Source of the DNA: Prochlorococcus marinus str. MIT 9215
GTDB taxonomy: Bacteria > Cyanobacteriota > Cyanobacteriia > PCC-6307 > Cyanobiaceae
Direction: 5' to 3'
Assembly: GCA_949486985.1 (NCBI GenBank)
Contig: CATBLW010000149.1
Span: 1-20,555, forward strand
Length of the DNA: 20,555 nucleotides
Shown here in pieces: positions 7,914 to 15,171 of this stretch. The position numbers and the translations under genes were made by a program. Position 1 is the stretch's first letter, and every line of letters begins with the position of its first letter. The notes under the pieces were generated by a model, which was given only the letters and a program-made list of their open reading frames with translations, made no database searches and had not been told where the DNA came from.

Positions 7914-8428
7914 CAGGCTTTACCCAGGCTTTTGATGGACTGATTCAAAAACTTGGCTTGAGCCTTGTCATCGAGTTTGCCGGGGAGGCTGGCAAGAGCT
8001 TTCTCAATAGCCAAGCGGGCAGCTTCGCGACGAAGCTGAGCACTGACTCGAACCGCTTCGGCGTTGAGATCAGAAGCAGCACCTTGCTTAAGGCGGGCCA
8101 TCTCTTCAACGGTGCGCTTTTCACTCTCGACGCGAATGGCTTCAGCCCGGACTTTGCAATCCTTGCGGATCTGTTCGGCCTTCTTACTGGCCTGTTCGAG
8201 ATCCTTCTTCGCTTCTGCAAGAGCTTTGGAGGCCTTGGCCAACCGCTCCTCTGCATCTGTCAAATCAGTGAGGATGGTGGCTCGGCGACGCTCAAGAATT
8301 CCACCAACGAAGGGGGGAAGAAATTTGTAAAGGCCGAAAATCACTAAGGCCAGGTTGAAGACATTGGCCTCGAACAAGTTGAAGTTCAGGCCGAATCCGC
8401 CTTCGGCAAACATCAATGGAAAATTCAT
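7913..8428 (-). CDS. atpF: ATP synthase Fo b subunit
   Basis: One of the two different b-type stalk subunits found in photosynthetic bacteria and chloroplasts. It has 171 residues, with one membrane segment near the N-terminus (about 22-42, NVFNLALVIFGLYKFLPPFV) followed by a long charged coiled coil rich in Ala, Glu and Lys (about 48-140) that reaches up to delta. The start ATG at 8428 overlaps the stop of the b' gene as ATGA, and its own stop overlaps the delta start as TGATG, so b', b and delta form one translationally coupled block. Confidence 0.97.
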   Translation of the reverse strand: MNFPLMFAEGGFGLNFNLFEANVFNLALVIFGLYKFLPPFVGGILERRRATILTDLTDAEERLAKASKALAEAKKDLEQASKKAEQIRKDCKVRAEAIRVESEKRTVEEMARLKQGAASDLNAEAVRVSAQLRREAARLAIEKALASLPGKLDDKAQAKFLNQSIKSLGKA

Positions 8429-8880
8429 TTGGCTGCCAGCAGACGAGTGACGATCTGATCGCCAAGTTTTTCGGCATCGCCTTTTAGCTGCTTGAGTGCC
8501 TTCTCCCGTTGGGCATCAATCTCACGACGAGACTTTTCCCTAGTGGCATTGGCATCAGCAGTGGCCAAAGCCAATGCCTCTCGATAAAGGTTGTCTGAAT
8601 CCTGTTCCGCTTCTTGGATAAGCGTCTGAGCATCCATACGGGCCTGCTTCAGCTGTTCCTTGAGTTTGGCCTCAAGGTTTTCTGCTTCAGCAAGCTGCTT
8701 CTTGGCTTCAGCTCGAGTGGTGTTGACATAGCCCTCTCGTTCCTCAACAACCCGACCAACGGGACTGAAGAACAAGGCATTGAGGATAAAGGTGAGGAGA
8801 ACCACCTGCACCGCCATGAGCGGCAGGGTGGCATCGAAGTCAAATAGACCTCCAGCACCAAACAGGAGAAAGCTGGTCAT
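8425..8880 (-). CDS. atpF2: ATP synthase Fo b' subunit
   Basis: The second b-type subunit, which pairs with b in the peripheral stalk (atpG in cyanobacterial naming). From the ATG at 8880 the protein has 151 residues, starting MTSFLLFGAGGLFDFDATLP, with one membrane segment (about 18-40) and a charged coiled coil to the C-terminus (IVTRLLAAK). The frame is open for 33 further codons upstream, to 8979, but that extension is Cys/His/Arg-rich, runs into the large hairpin after the c gene and does not resemble the family, so 8880 is the start. Its TGA overlaps the b start by four bases. Confidence 0.95.
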   Translation of the reverse strand: MTSFLLFGAGGLFDFDATLPLMAVQVVLLTFILNALFFSPVGRVVEEREGYVNTTRAEAKKQLAEAENLEAKLKEQLKQARMDAQTLIQEAEQDSDNLYREALALATADANATREKSRREIDAQREKALKQLKGDAEKLGDQIVTRLLAAK

Positions 8881-8933
8881 GAGGCAGGGGTGGGGGCGAA
8901 CGAAGCAAGATCGCAGAACGAGATGAGGCCGGG

Positions 8934-8948
8934 AGCCGAAAATCGGCT
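8934..8948 (-). promoter_or_regulatory. Second intercistronic hairpin between c and b'
   Basis: AGCCGA (8934-8939) and TCGGCT (8943-8948) form a perfect 6-bp stem with a 3-nt loop, 10 bp after the larger hairpin in the direction of transcription and about 50 nt before the b' start. No T-tract follows on the minus strand, so it is not a classic terminator. Confidence 0.5.
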
Positions 8949-8957
8949 TTGGATAAC

Positions 8958-9000
8958 GATCTAATTGGCTAACGGCCACGGGCCGCTAGCCAATTAGATC
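8958..9000 (-). promoter_or_regulatory. Long intercistronic hairpin directly downstream of the c-subunit gene
   Basis: A perfect 14-bp inverted repeat, GATCTAATTGGCTA (8958-8971) and TAGCCAATTAGATC (8987-9000), encloses a single mismatch, a further 5-bp stem CGGCC/GGCCG (8973-8977 with 8981-8985) and a 3-nt loop. In the minus-strand transcript it starts 23 nt after the c stop codon. There is no T-run, so it is more likely an mRNA stabiliser, an RNase-processing boundary or a partial attenuator than a full terminator. It would fit the need for many c subunits per single b'. Confidence 0.8.
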
Positions 9001-9023
9001 TCCCAACATCAAAGTGTTCCGGA

Positions 9024-9272
9024 TCAACCGGCGAAGGGGTTGGCGAATAGCAGCACCAAGGCGACCACAAGGCCGTAAATGGTGAGAGATTCCATGAACG
9101 CGAAGGAAAGCAGCAATGTGCCGCGGATTTTGCCTTCAGCTTCTGGCTGGCGGGCAATGCCCTCAACAGCGCCGCCTGCAGCGGTGCCCTGACCGATACC
9201 GGGGCCAATAGCGCCGAGGCCGACGGCCAGACCAGCGGCAACTACTGACGCGGCAGTGGTAATGGAATCCAT
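9024..9272 (-). CDS. atpE: ATP synthase Fo c subunit (proteolipid)
   Basis: It forms the proton-driven rotor ring (atpH in cyanobacterial naming). The 82-residue hairpin protein has two membrane helices: the first is glycine-rich (VAAGLAVGLGAIGPGIG), followed by the polar loop RQPEAEGK at 41-48 that contacts gamma and epsilon, then the second helix with the proton-carrying E61 in FAFMESLTIYG. The ATG at 9272 gives exactly the cyanobacterial length. The frame stays open 45 codons further upstream, but that part is not family-like. A 165-bp gap separates it from the a gene, and a large hairpin follows its stop. Confidence 0.98.
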   Translation of the reverse strand: MDSITTAASVVAAGLAVGLGAIGPGIGQGTAAGGAVEGIARQPEAEGKIRGTLLLSFAFMESLTIYGLVVALVLLFANPFAG

Positions 9273-9340
9273 GGTTGAACTAAAGATGTGGGGCGCTGAG
9301 AGCGCGGATAGGAACCGTTTGGCTGTACCTGCGCCTAGGG

Positions 9341-9361
9341 CATCTCGGGAATCCTGAGATG
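9341..9361 (-). promoter_or_regulatory. Inverted repeat in the a-c intercistronic gap
   Basis: CATCTC (9341-9346) and GAGATG (9356-9361) are a perfect 6-bp inverted repeat about 70 nt before the c start codon, inside an unusually long (165 bp) gap for this operon. It could mark a leader specific to the c gene. Evidence is the dyad and the gap length only. Confidence 0.3.
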
Positions 9362-9437
9362 GGCCCTGATTAAACAGGACCTGCGCGCAAGGAGTTTGCC
9401 AGATCAAGGGTGCGAGTCTGGCTGTATCAGGGTGTGA

Positions 9438-10163
9438 TCAATGATGCTCTTCGACGGCCTCACCGATGTAGTAGGCCGCCAAGGTGGCAAAGATCAAAGC
9501 CTGAATGGCACTGGTAAACAGGCCAAGGAACATGACCGGGACTGGAAGGATGAGTGGTACTAGAAAAACCAGCACCGCGACCACCAGTTCGTCGGCCAAA
9601 ATGTTTCCGAACAAACGAAAGGAGAGAGATAGAGGCTTGGTGAAATCCTCGACAATCTTGAACGGAAGCATGATTGGGGTGGGATACACGTAGTACTCGA
9701 AGTACCGGAATCCCTTACGGCTAAGCCCCGCATAAAAATATGCGAGCGACACCAGCAGAGCCAATGCCACGGTTGTATTGATATCTGCCGTAGGTGCACC
9801 AAGCTCACCACTAGGTAGATGAATCAACTTCCATGGGACCAACGCTCCCCCCCAATTACTCACAAAAATGAAAAGGAACAGGGTGCCAATAAATGGCATC
9901 CAATCGCGATAGGCCTTTTCGCCAATTTGGGTTCTGGCCAAGTCGCGGATGTAATCCCAGAGAAACTCCAGGAGATTCTGAACACCGCGCGGATCGCGTT
10001 CCATCTTGCGGGTGCCGACGACCACAAGGGCCAAAAGGGCACCGATTAAAAGCCAGGAGGTCATGAAAACCTGGCCGTGAATCTTTAGATTCCCAATTTG
10101 CCAATAGAGGTGTTGACCCACCTCCAGTTCGGCAAAGGGAAGAGCAAATGGCAAGGGACCCAT
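9438..10163 (-). CDS. atpB: ATP synthase Fo a subunit
   Basis: The stator membrane subunit that provides the two half-channels for protons beside the c ring (atpI in cyanobacterial naming). It has 241 residues with about five membrane segments. The essential arginine lies in the highly conserved LSFRLFGNILADELV segment, and the C-terminal helix IQALIFATLAAYYIGEAVEEHH is typical of photosynthetic a subunits. The ATG at 10163 is the family start (MGPLPFALPFAELEVGQHLYW). It lies 87 bp after atp1 and 165 bp before c. Confidence 0.98.
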   Translation of the reverse strand: MGPLPFALPFAELEVGQHLYWQIGNLKIHGQVFMTSWLLIGALLALVVVGTRKMERDPRGVQNLLEFLWDYIRDLARTQIGEKAYRDWMPFIGTLFLFIFVSNWGGALVPWKLIHLPSGELGAPTADINTTVALALLVSLAYFYAGLSRKGFRYFEYYVYPTPIMLPFKIVEDFTKPLSLSFRLFGNILADELVVAVLVFLVPLILPVPVMFLGLFTSAIQALIFATLAAYYIGEAVEEHH

Positions 10164-10180
10164 CAGGCTGGAAATTCGGT

Positions 10181-10222
10181 GTCGCCAAGGCGACGGTTGG
10201 AGGAGCAGCCGACGAAGCGGCT
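10181..10222 (-). promoter_or_regulatory. Two short hairpins between atp1 and the a gene
   Basis: GTCGCC/GGCGAC (10181-10194, near-perfect with a minimal loop) and AGCCG/CGGCT (10207-10211 with 10218-10222, 6-nt loop) sit side by side in the 87-bp gap ahead of the a-subunit start. Neither is followed by a T-tract. They are probably RNA-level elements, or chance in GC-rich DNA. Confidence 0.35.
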
Positions 10223-10250
10223 ATGGGGTTGATTCAGATTCGCTCTTGAT

Positions 10251-10751
10251 TCAGGCCTCAAGCAATCCCTGCAGAATCAGGGCTGGCTTGTAAAGCAGGA
10301 ATCCAAGAAAAGCTGGTAAAAGCTCAAGCTGAGGAAACCTGGAGGCAGAAATAACAAGAACGACTGGAACAATTAGCTGGATCTTGCTCACAGACTTCGA
10401 ACCGTTTCCGAGCTTTCCAACACTGCGAGCAAGAAGCCGCAAGTAGAGAACTCCTGCCAAAGCACCAACAAGCACGCTGCTGGCGATATGGAGATCGAAG
10501 GCCAATGCCGTAATTGCCACTACAAGAGCAGAGACAATCAATGTGGCGAGGATGAAGCGCCGCTGAAGCTGCGCATAATCGTCGGGAGGAGCCGAATGGC
10601 TCTGCTCCGACGACTTGATATCCAGAGTGGTCTCATTGCTTGGACTGGCCTCCGAACCAGGCTGCAGCCCTTCCTCTCCTCCCTGGGGAGGATTGGTTTC
10701 AGGCTGGAGCGGCGGAGATGCCAGCAAGGGCGCCGAGGCTCTGTGGAACAA
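10251..10751 (-). CDS. atp1: ATP synthase subunit I (Atp1/AtpI-like assembly protein)
   Basis: A small membrane protein at the head of ATP synthase operons. In other bacteria AtpI/UncI-type proteins assist c-ring assembly or Mg2+ supply; the cyanobacterial role is less clear. The 166-residue frame has four hydrophobic segments, roughly 66-82, 87-107, 121-137 and 141-160, after a hydrophilic N-terminal region of about 60 residues rich in Pro, Glu, Gln and Ser. No ATG is available in frame: the start is the TTG at 10751 (15 bp after the methyltransferase stop), or a second TTG at 10727. Family assignment rests on the hydrophobic pattern and on position directly upstream of the a gene. The start is the uncertain part. 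Confidence 0.85.
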   Translation of the reverse strand: MFHRASAPLLASPPLQPETNPPQGGEEGLQPGSEASPSNETTLDIKSSEQSHSAPPDDYAQLQRRFILATLIVSALVVAITALAFDLHIASSVLVGALAGVLYLRLLARSVGKLGNGSKSVSKIQLIVPVVLVISASRFPQLELLPAFLGFLLYKPALILQGLLEA

Positions 10752-10766
10752 GGCCCGCGGAATCTA

Positions 10767-11993
10767 TCATGTACTTGGTGCTGAACCTGGCGAAAGCAGT
10801 AGAACCTGCTGCCGTTGCAAATCCCTCGCCAAAGAAGCGATCCGAGTCGACTCCCAGCCAAGCGGCAATTTGCCTAAAGACGTTCCTTGAGGCGCATCCT
10901 CAAGCGCATGAAGAAACGCCAGGCTGTCTTCACTGAGATGCATCGGAGCCATGTCGTAATCAAACAACGCGGCTCCAGGCCAGCCCCACAAACAACAACT
11001 GCGCCGCCCGCTAGCTGCCAAGAGAGTGGTGTCGTCATCCCACTCATATTGAGGTAATAAACCCTTGGATAAAAAGAATTCGAAGTGGCTGATATCTGGA
11101 TCGAGATCTTCCACTAACTGCCATTGCTGCCGCTGAGGAAGCTGCCTGGCCCGTTCAAGCAGATCTCCCTTCAACAACCTGGCCGGATCCCACATCTGGG
11201 GATTGGAGAAACCTACAAACTCAAGATCAGCTGCGGCCACAAACTCGAACAAGCTCGCAAGCGTGTAACTCGTTTCCTGAGGATGGAGATACATATCCGC
11301 AAAATTCGCATCTGCGGCACAATCGATCGCCCATCGCTGTTCATGATTGCGGCGCAAGCGGTTGGATTCAGGCAGATCAGCAAACAACTGACGCCCAAGC
11401 TTTAAACCCTGATCATCCATACCAACCCCCATCAGCGTTAGCGCCCGTTGGCAACGATGAATCTCCCAACGTCCGCCATCTGCATATAAGAAAAGATGCA
11501 GCAGAGCTCCAGGCTTAAGAAGCGATGCCAAAGCCTTGAGCCCAGCCACTGGCTGCCGCAGATGGTGAAGAACACCCACTGAATTGATGTAGTCGAACGG
11601 TTGCTCCCCATCCAGCTCAAGCAGGCTGCGGTTTTCGAGGCGAACCTGAGCCTGATCATGACCACCAGAACGTTGCAATCGCTCACGCGCAACCTCAAGA
11701 GTGCCGGGAGAAATATCCACCCCAAGAATCTCTGCACCTGGATTCAGGTGAGCCAAATAATCAGTGCTAACCCCTGTGCCACATCCAGCATCAAGAATCC
11801 TTAGTTGGTCTTCATTAGGGCGCTTGGGCAGCACAGCTCCTGTGCAACTGGCATAGGCCGTATCCACACACCAGCGCCAGTTGTATCCAGGCGGTGGTCC
11901 GTCTTGCAATGGATCTCCTGGATAGGGGAAGCGGTCATAAAAGGCGCTGACAACAGGGGTTGCCGCGTCGCTCGGCTTGGCAACGGATGACAT
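10767..11993 (-). CDS. Class I SAM-dependent methyltransferase, substrate unknown
   Basis: A 408-residue protein. After a Pro/aromatic-rich entry segment (SAFYDRFPYPGDPLQDGPPPG, about 16-36) comes a Rossmann-like methyltransferase core: motif I LDAGCGTG (67-74), the acidic residue of motif II in GVDIS (D93), and the post-motif FDYINSVGVLHHL (about 131-143). The C-terminal third (from about 290) is an additional region with WDDDTTLLAASGRR and a hydrophobic patch, resembling a winged-helix-like or substrate domain, but I cannot name it. The ATG at 11993 is preferred over the TTG three bases upstream. It stands first in the row leading into atp1 with a 15-bp gap, so it is probably transcribed with the ATP synthase genes. 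Whether it modifies a protein, lipid or small molecule cannot be read from the sequence. Confidence 0.85.
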   Translation of the reverse strand: MSSVAKPSDAATPVVSAFYDRFPYPGDPLQDGPPPGYNWRWCVDTAYASCTGAVLPKRPNEDQLRILDAGCGTGVSTDYLAHLNPGAEILGVDISPGTLEVARERLQRSGGHDQAQVRLENRSLLELDGEQPFDYINSVGVLHHLRQPVAGLKALASLLKPGALLHLFLYADGGRWEIHRCQRALTLMGVGMDDQGLKLGRQLFADLPESNRLRRNHEQRWAIDCAADANFADMYLHPQETSYTLASLFEFVAAADLEFVGFSNPQMWDPARLLKGDLLERARQLPQRQQWQLVEDLDPDISHFEFFLSKGLLPQYEWDDDTTLLAASGRRSCCLWGWPGAALFDYDMAPMHLSEDSLAFLHALEDAPQGTSLGKLPLGWESTRIASLARDLQRQQVLLLSPGSAPST

Positions 11994-12141
11994 CAATAAG
12001 CAAGCGTCAACCTGGCGAGCATTTCATGGCCGACAGGCCCATGGAAAGAATCAGCACTACATGCTGCAAACATTTGTTCATGTCGTCGTTTATGAACGCA
12101 CGGCCAGCCGTAGTCTTTATGAGCCAGGCACGATCTTGTCC
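11994..12141. promoter_or_regulatory. Divergent intergenic region between the methyltransferase/atp row and apcE
   Basis: A 148-bp gap between two genes transcribed away from each other, so it must carry promoters for both the atp row (minus) and apcE (plus) unless these lie within genes. A TTTATG-like -10 near 12117 on the plus strand is the only weak candidate I see. TTTATGA occurs twice here, about 30 bp apart. No convincing -35 was found. Confidence 0.5.
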
Positions 12142-15100
12142 ATGACCGTGACCGCAAGCAGCGGCAGCCCAAGGGTTTCTCCACAGCTCTATGACACCTT
12201 GCCGCTCTCGAGTGTCAGGCAGGCTGAACAGCAGGATCGTTTCCCCGATGGCGGAGAACTCGATACCCTCACGACCTTCTTCAAAAGCGGGCAAGATCGC
12301 ATTGACGCGGCTCGCTTCCTCGCCGCCAATGCTGATGCCATTGTCGGTCGAGCAGCAAATCGCATTTTCTCTGGCGGTACGCCGCTTTCATTCCTTGACG
12401 CCCCGCTCAGCACAGGGGATGAATTAAGGAGTAGAAGCGCAGTCGTTTTGGAAAGCGACCAACAGGCCTTCTCCGACTCCATCCGGACATACGCAGGCAC
12501 GACTGCTGCCGATACAACTGGCAACGTATTCACCCGACTCCTTGCAGGTGTTGCCAGTGATACAGATATAAGAGTCGTTATCCCAACAGGGTTCTCACCC
12601 ATCAGCGTCACGCGCTATGGCCCGGAGAGGATGCGCAAGTCAGTCCGAGATCTGGGCTGGTTCCTCCGCTATGTCGGCTACGCCTTAGTTGCAGGAGACC
12701 CAAGCATTCTCGCTGTCAATACACGCAGTCTTAGAGATCTACTGGAAAAAGGCTGCTCACTAGCAGCAGCAAACGTTGCCCTCCAAGAGATGAGAGCAGC
12801 GTCTGCCGAGCTCCTGAAAGATCGCCCTGAAGCCAGACGCCTCACCATTGATTGCTTCAACGTTCTGCTCGAGGAGTTGGCAATCCCAACCCCCAGCAGT
12901 CGTCAAAGACTCGGTAGTGCTGTCCAACAAGGACTTCAACTGCCTGCGATCTATGCACTTGCGGCAGAGGGTGCACAGCGTTTCATCATGCGCCCGGGGA
13001 TGACCGGAGCCGAGAAAGCAGAAGTTATTCGTGCGACATACCGTCAAATCTTCGAACGCGATATCGCCAAGGGCTATTCGCAGAATCCCTGCCCTGTTGA
13101 AGTCACACAGGTTTCCCAGGGTCAGATTTCAATGCGCGAGTTCATCCGCTCGCTTGGCCATAGCAAAGAGTATCGCCAGCAGTTTTACGGTCGTTTTGTG
13201 AACAGCCGAGTTGTTGAACTGGCGTATCGCCACTTCCTAGGAAGGGGCATCAGCTCAATTGAAGAATTCCGCAAAGCCTTCTCAATCGTTAGCGAACAAG
13301 GCCTCAATGGTCTCGTTGATGAGCTGGTGAACTCGATGGAGTACGCCCAGGTCTTCGGAGAAGAGACAGTTCCATACCTACGTGATCTTGGGGAAGAAGC
13401 CCAAGAGAGTGCCGGTTGGGGATCCAACAGAAAACTCTTCCGCTTTAGTGCGCCATTTGAAGGCTCGCCTCAATACATCACTCTCTACGCCAGCTATCGC
13501 CAACCCTTTGGTGATCAACACGTCTATGGAGGAGGGAACGACCCGATAGGGCTGCAATATGGCGCCATCTTCCCTTCAGGCACCGCATCTGTTGCCACCC
13601 GCCCAGCGCCTTTCAGCTATGACAGCCGCCGCATCCTTGTTGGCAATGGCATGGCCTCACCAGGACAAATGGCCAGTCCTGATTTCCGCGAAAGCCTGCC
13701 AAGGCGAGTAGGTCCCAAGGTCATCAAATTGGAGCAGATCGCCACAGGCGGATCCTCCATTCCAAAACGAGGTGGAAAAGCGAATTTACGCAACACCGAA
13801 TCCAGCACCCAAGCCGTGATCAAGGCGGTCTATGTGCAGCTGATTGGCAACAGTGGTTACGAAGGAGAACGACTCTCTTCAGCAGAAGCCCGTCTTGAGA
13901 ACGGTGATATCAATTTGCGCGAGTTCGTGCGTCAGGTCGCAAGCTCCAACGCCTTTAGAAGTCGCTATTGGAGTGGTCTCTATGTCGTTAAGGCGATCGA
14001 AGTCATGCATCGCCATCTCCTCGGCAGACCAACCTTCGGCCGCTGGGAAATCGATGCCCTCTTTGATACTGCCGCAAGGCATGGCTTCTACGGCGTTGTT
14101 GATGCGTTGGTGAATGGCAAGGAATACAACGAATGCTTTGGTGAGAGCACTGTTCCTTATGAGCGTTTCATCACGCCAACGGATCTAAGCGCCAGGCGTG
14201 CCCCCGCTCTATGCCGTCCACTGAATCTTGAAGAATCAGCCTTGATTGCTGGTATCGCACCAACAAGACGCCCCAACCCACCAGCAATTGAAGATCTACG
14301 CCTTTCGGGTGATGTAATCAAGCGAAATCTCGGCAAACCTTCTTCTCAAGCGATGAGAGGCGCCTGGAAAGCCGAAATCAGCGACACCCCACCACCAGCA
14401 CGTTGGGCAAGTCTTGCCCAAGCCTCCCGACCTGCAACAACAACCAAGCCTCCCAAGACAACAACCAACGAAATTGCAACAGAATTGCCAGATGGGGCGA
14501 AAAGCTTCCGTGCTCCTGCCTGGAAAGCAAAAGTCAGCTACGTCTCAGACGCCACGACTGCCAGCAGTCCATCGGCAACGGCGACCAGACAGGGGAAAAA
14601 TCCCAATGACCTGATCTCCAATGCCCTCAAGACCAATGATGCCAATGGTTTCAGGCTTCGCAGCGGGTTACCAACCCCACAAATCCTGATCCAGCCATCA
14701 ACGGAATCAGAACTCATCCAAGTTATTGATGCCACGTACCGACAACTTCTGAACAGGTTGCCTTTAGACGCCGAGCGTCTAATCACAGCTGAATCAAAAT
14801 TACGAGACTGCCAGATTGATCTCGCTGGCTTTGTTGAGCAGGTTGCTCTAAGTGATTTATTCCAGCAGCGCCTCTCTTCCATGGCTCCTTTGCGGGCGGC
14901 CTCCGCTGCGGCACTCGCACTACTGGGAAGAGCAGCAACGACCAACGAGGTCCTTCAATTCATTACCACCCGAGCCCTGAGCGGACAACCTGCGGCCGTC
15001 AAGGGAATGATCAACCTGCGAGCCGAGCTCAAGCAAGAAGCAGTCGATACGGTGCCAACTATTGATGGCATGGAAAGCCAGCCTGGTTCGCGACAGTCAA

Positions 15101-15171
15101 CAGCTCAGCGAACAGCAGCCCTTTACCGCGGCAACGCAGGGTTAAATCCACCGCCAGGAGAGGCTATCTAA
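12142..15171 (+). CDS. apcE: Phycobilisome core-membrane linker (Lcm, anchor polypeptide)
   Basis: It scaffolds the allophycocyanin core, anchors it to the thylakoid and acts as a terminal energy emitter. From the ATG at 12142 it has 1009 residues, beginning MTVTASSGSPRVSPQLYDTL like other ApcE proteins. Residues ~20-240 are the phycobiliprotein-like domain, interrupted by the typical loop insertion. The bilin cysteine is C205 in EKGCSLAAAN; the position equivalent to the usual Cys81 is Ser (KSVRDLGWFLRY). Linker (REP) domains follow at about 291-420, 554-675 and 856-960. REP1 and REP2 carry the full pattern (EFVR.., HFLGR or HLLGR, DALVN..EY..FGE.TVPY). REP3 loses it in its C-terminal half. 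The REP2-REP3 spacer is Pro/Thr/Lys-rich and contains AWKAEIS (741-747) and AWKAKVS (793-799). Three REPs suggest a three-cylinder core, with the third repeat in doubt. Confidence 0.97.
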   Translation: MTVTASSGSPRVSPQLYDTLPLSSVRQAEQQDRFPDGGELDTLTTFFKSGQDRIDAARFLAANADAIVGRAANRIFSGGTPLSFLDAPLSTGDELRSRSAVVLESDQQAFSDSIRTYAGTTAADTTGNVFTRLLAGVASDTDIRVVIPTGFSPISVTRYGPERMRKSVRDLGWFLRYVGYALVAGDPSILAVNTRSLRDLLEKGCSLAAANVALQEMRAASAELLKDRPEARRLTIDCFNVLLEELAIPTPSSRQRLGSAVQQGLQLPAIYALAAEGAQRFIMRPGMTGAEKAEVIRATYRQIFERDIAKGYSQNPCPVEVTQVSQGQISMREFIRSLGHSKEYRQQFYGRFVNSRVVELAYRHFLGRGISSIEEFRKAFSIVSEQGLNGLVDELVNSMEYAQVFGEETVPYLRDLGEEAQESAGWGSNRKLFRFSAPFEGSPQYITLYASYRQPFGDQHVYGGGNDPIGLQYGAIFPSGTASVATRPAPFSYDSRRILVGNGMASPGQMASPDFRESLPRRVGPKVIKLEQIATGGSSIPKRGGKANLRNTESSTQAVIKAVYVQLIGNSGYEGERLSSAEARLENGDINLREFVRQVASSNAFRSRYWSGLYVVKAIEVMHRHLLGRPTFGRWEIDALFDTAARHGFYGVVDALVNGKEYNECFGESTVPYERFITPTDLSARRAPALCRPLNLEESALIAGIAPTRRPNPPAIEDLRLSGDVIKRNLGKPSSQAMRGAWKAEISDTPPPARWASLAQASRPATTTKPPKTTTNEIATELPDGAKSFRAPAWKAKVSYVSDATTASSPSATATRQGKNPNDLISNALKTNDANGFRLRSGLPTPQILIQPSTESELIQVIDATYRQLLNRLPLDAERLITAESKLRDCQIDLAGFVEQVALSDLFQQRLSSMAPLRAASAAALALLGRAATTNEVLQFITTRALSGQPAAVKGMINLRAELKQEAVDTVPTIDGMESQPGSRQSTAQRTAALYRGNAGLNPPPGEAI

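Noticed and set aside
8881..8979. Longer b' subunit starting at 8979
   Set aside because: The extension lies inside the hairpin region and is Cys/His/Arg-rich, unlike any b' N-terminus.
5795..9272. Missing beta and epsilon subunits as a sign of a broken operon
   Set aside because: Cyanobacteria normally carry beta and epsilon in a separate operon, so their absence here is expected.
9273..9407. Longer c subunit starting at 9407
   Set aside because: The canonical c protein begins at 9272 with exactly the expected 82 residues; the extension is not family-like.
11977..12141. 55-codon N-terminal extension of apcE
   Set aside because: The frame is open, but it overlaps the methyltransferase start and its translation does not match ApcE. 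The family start MTVTASSGS is at 12142.
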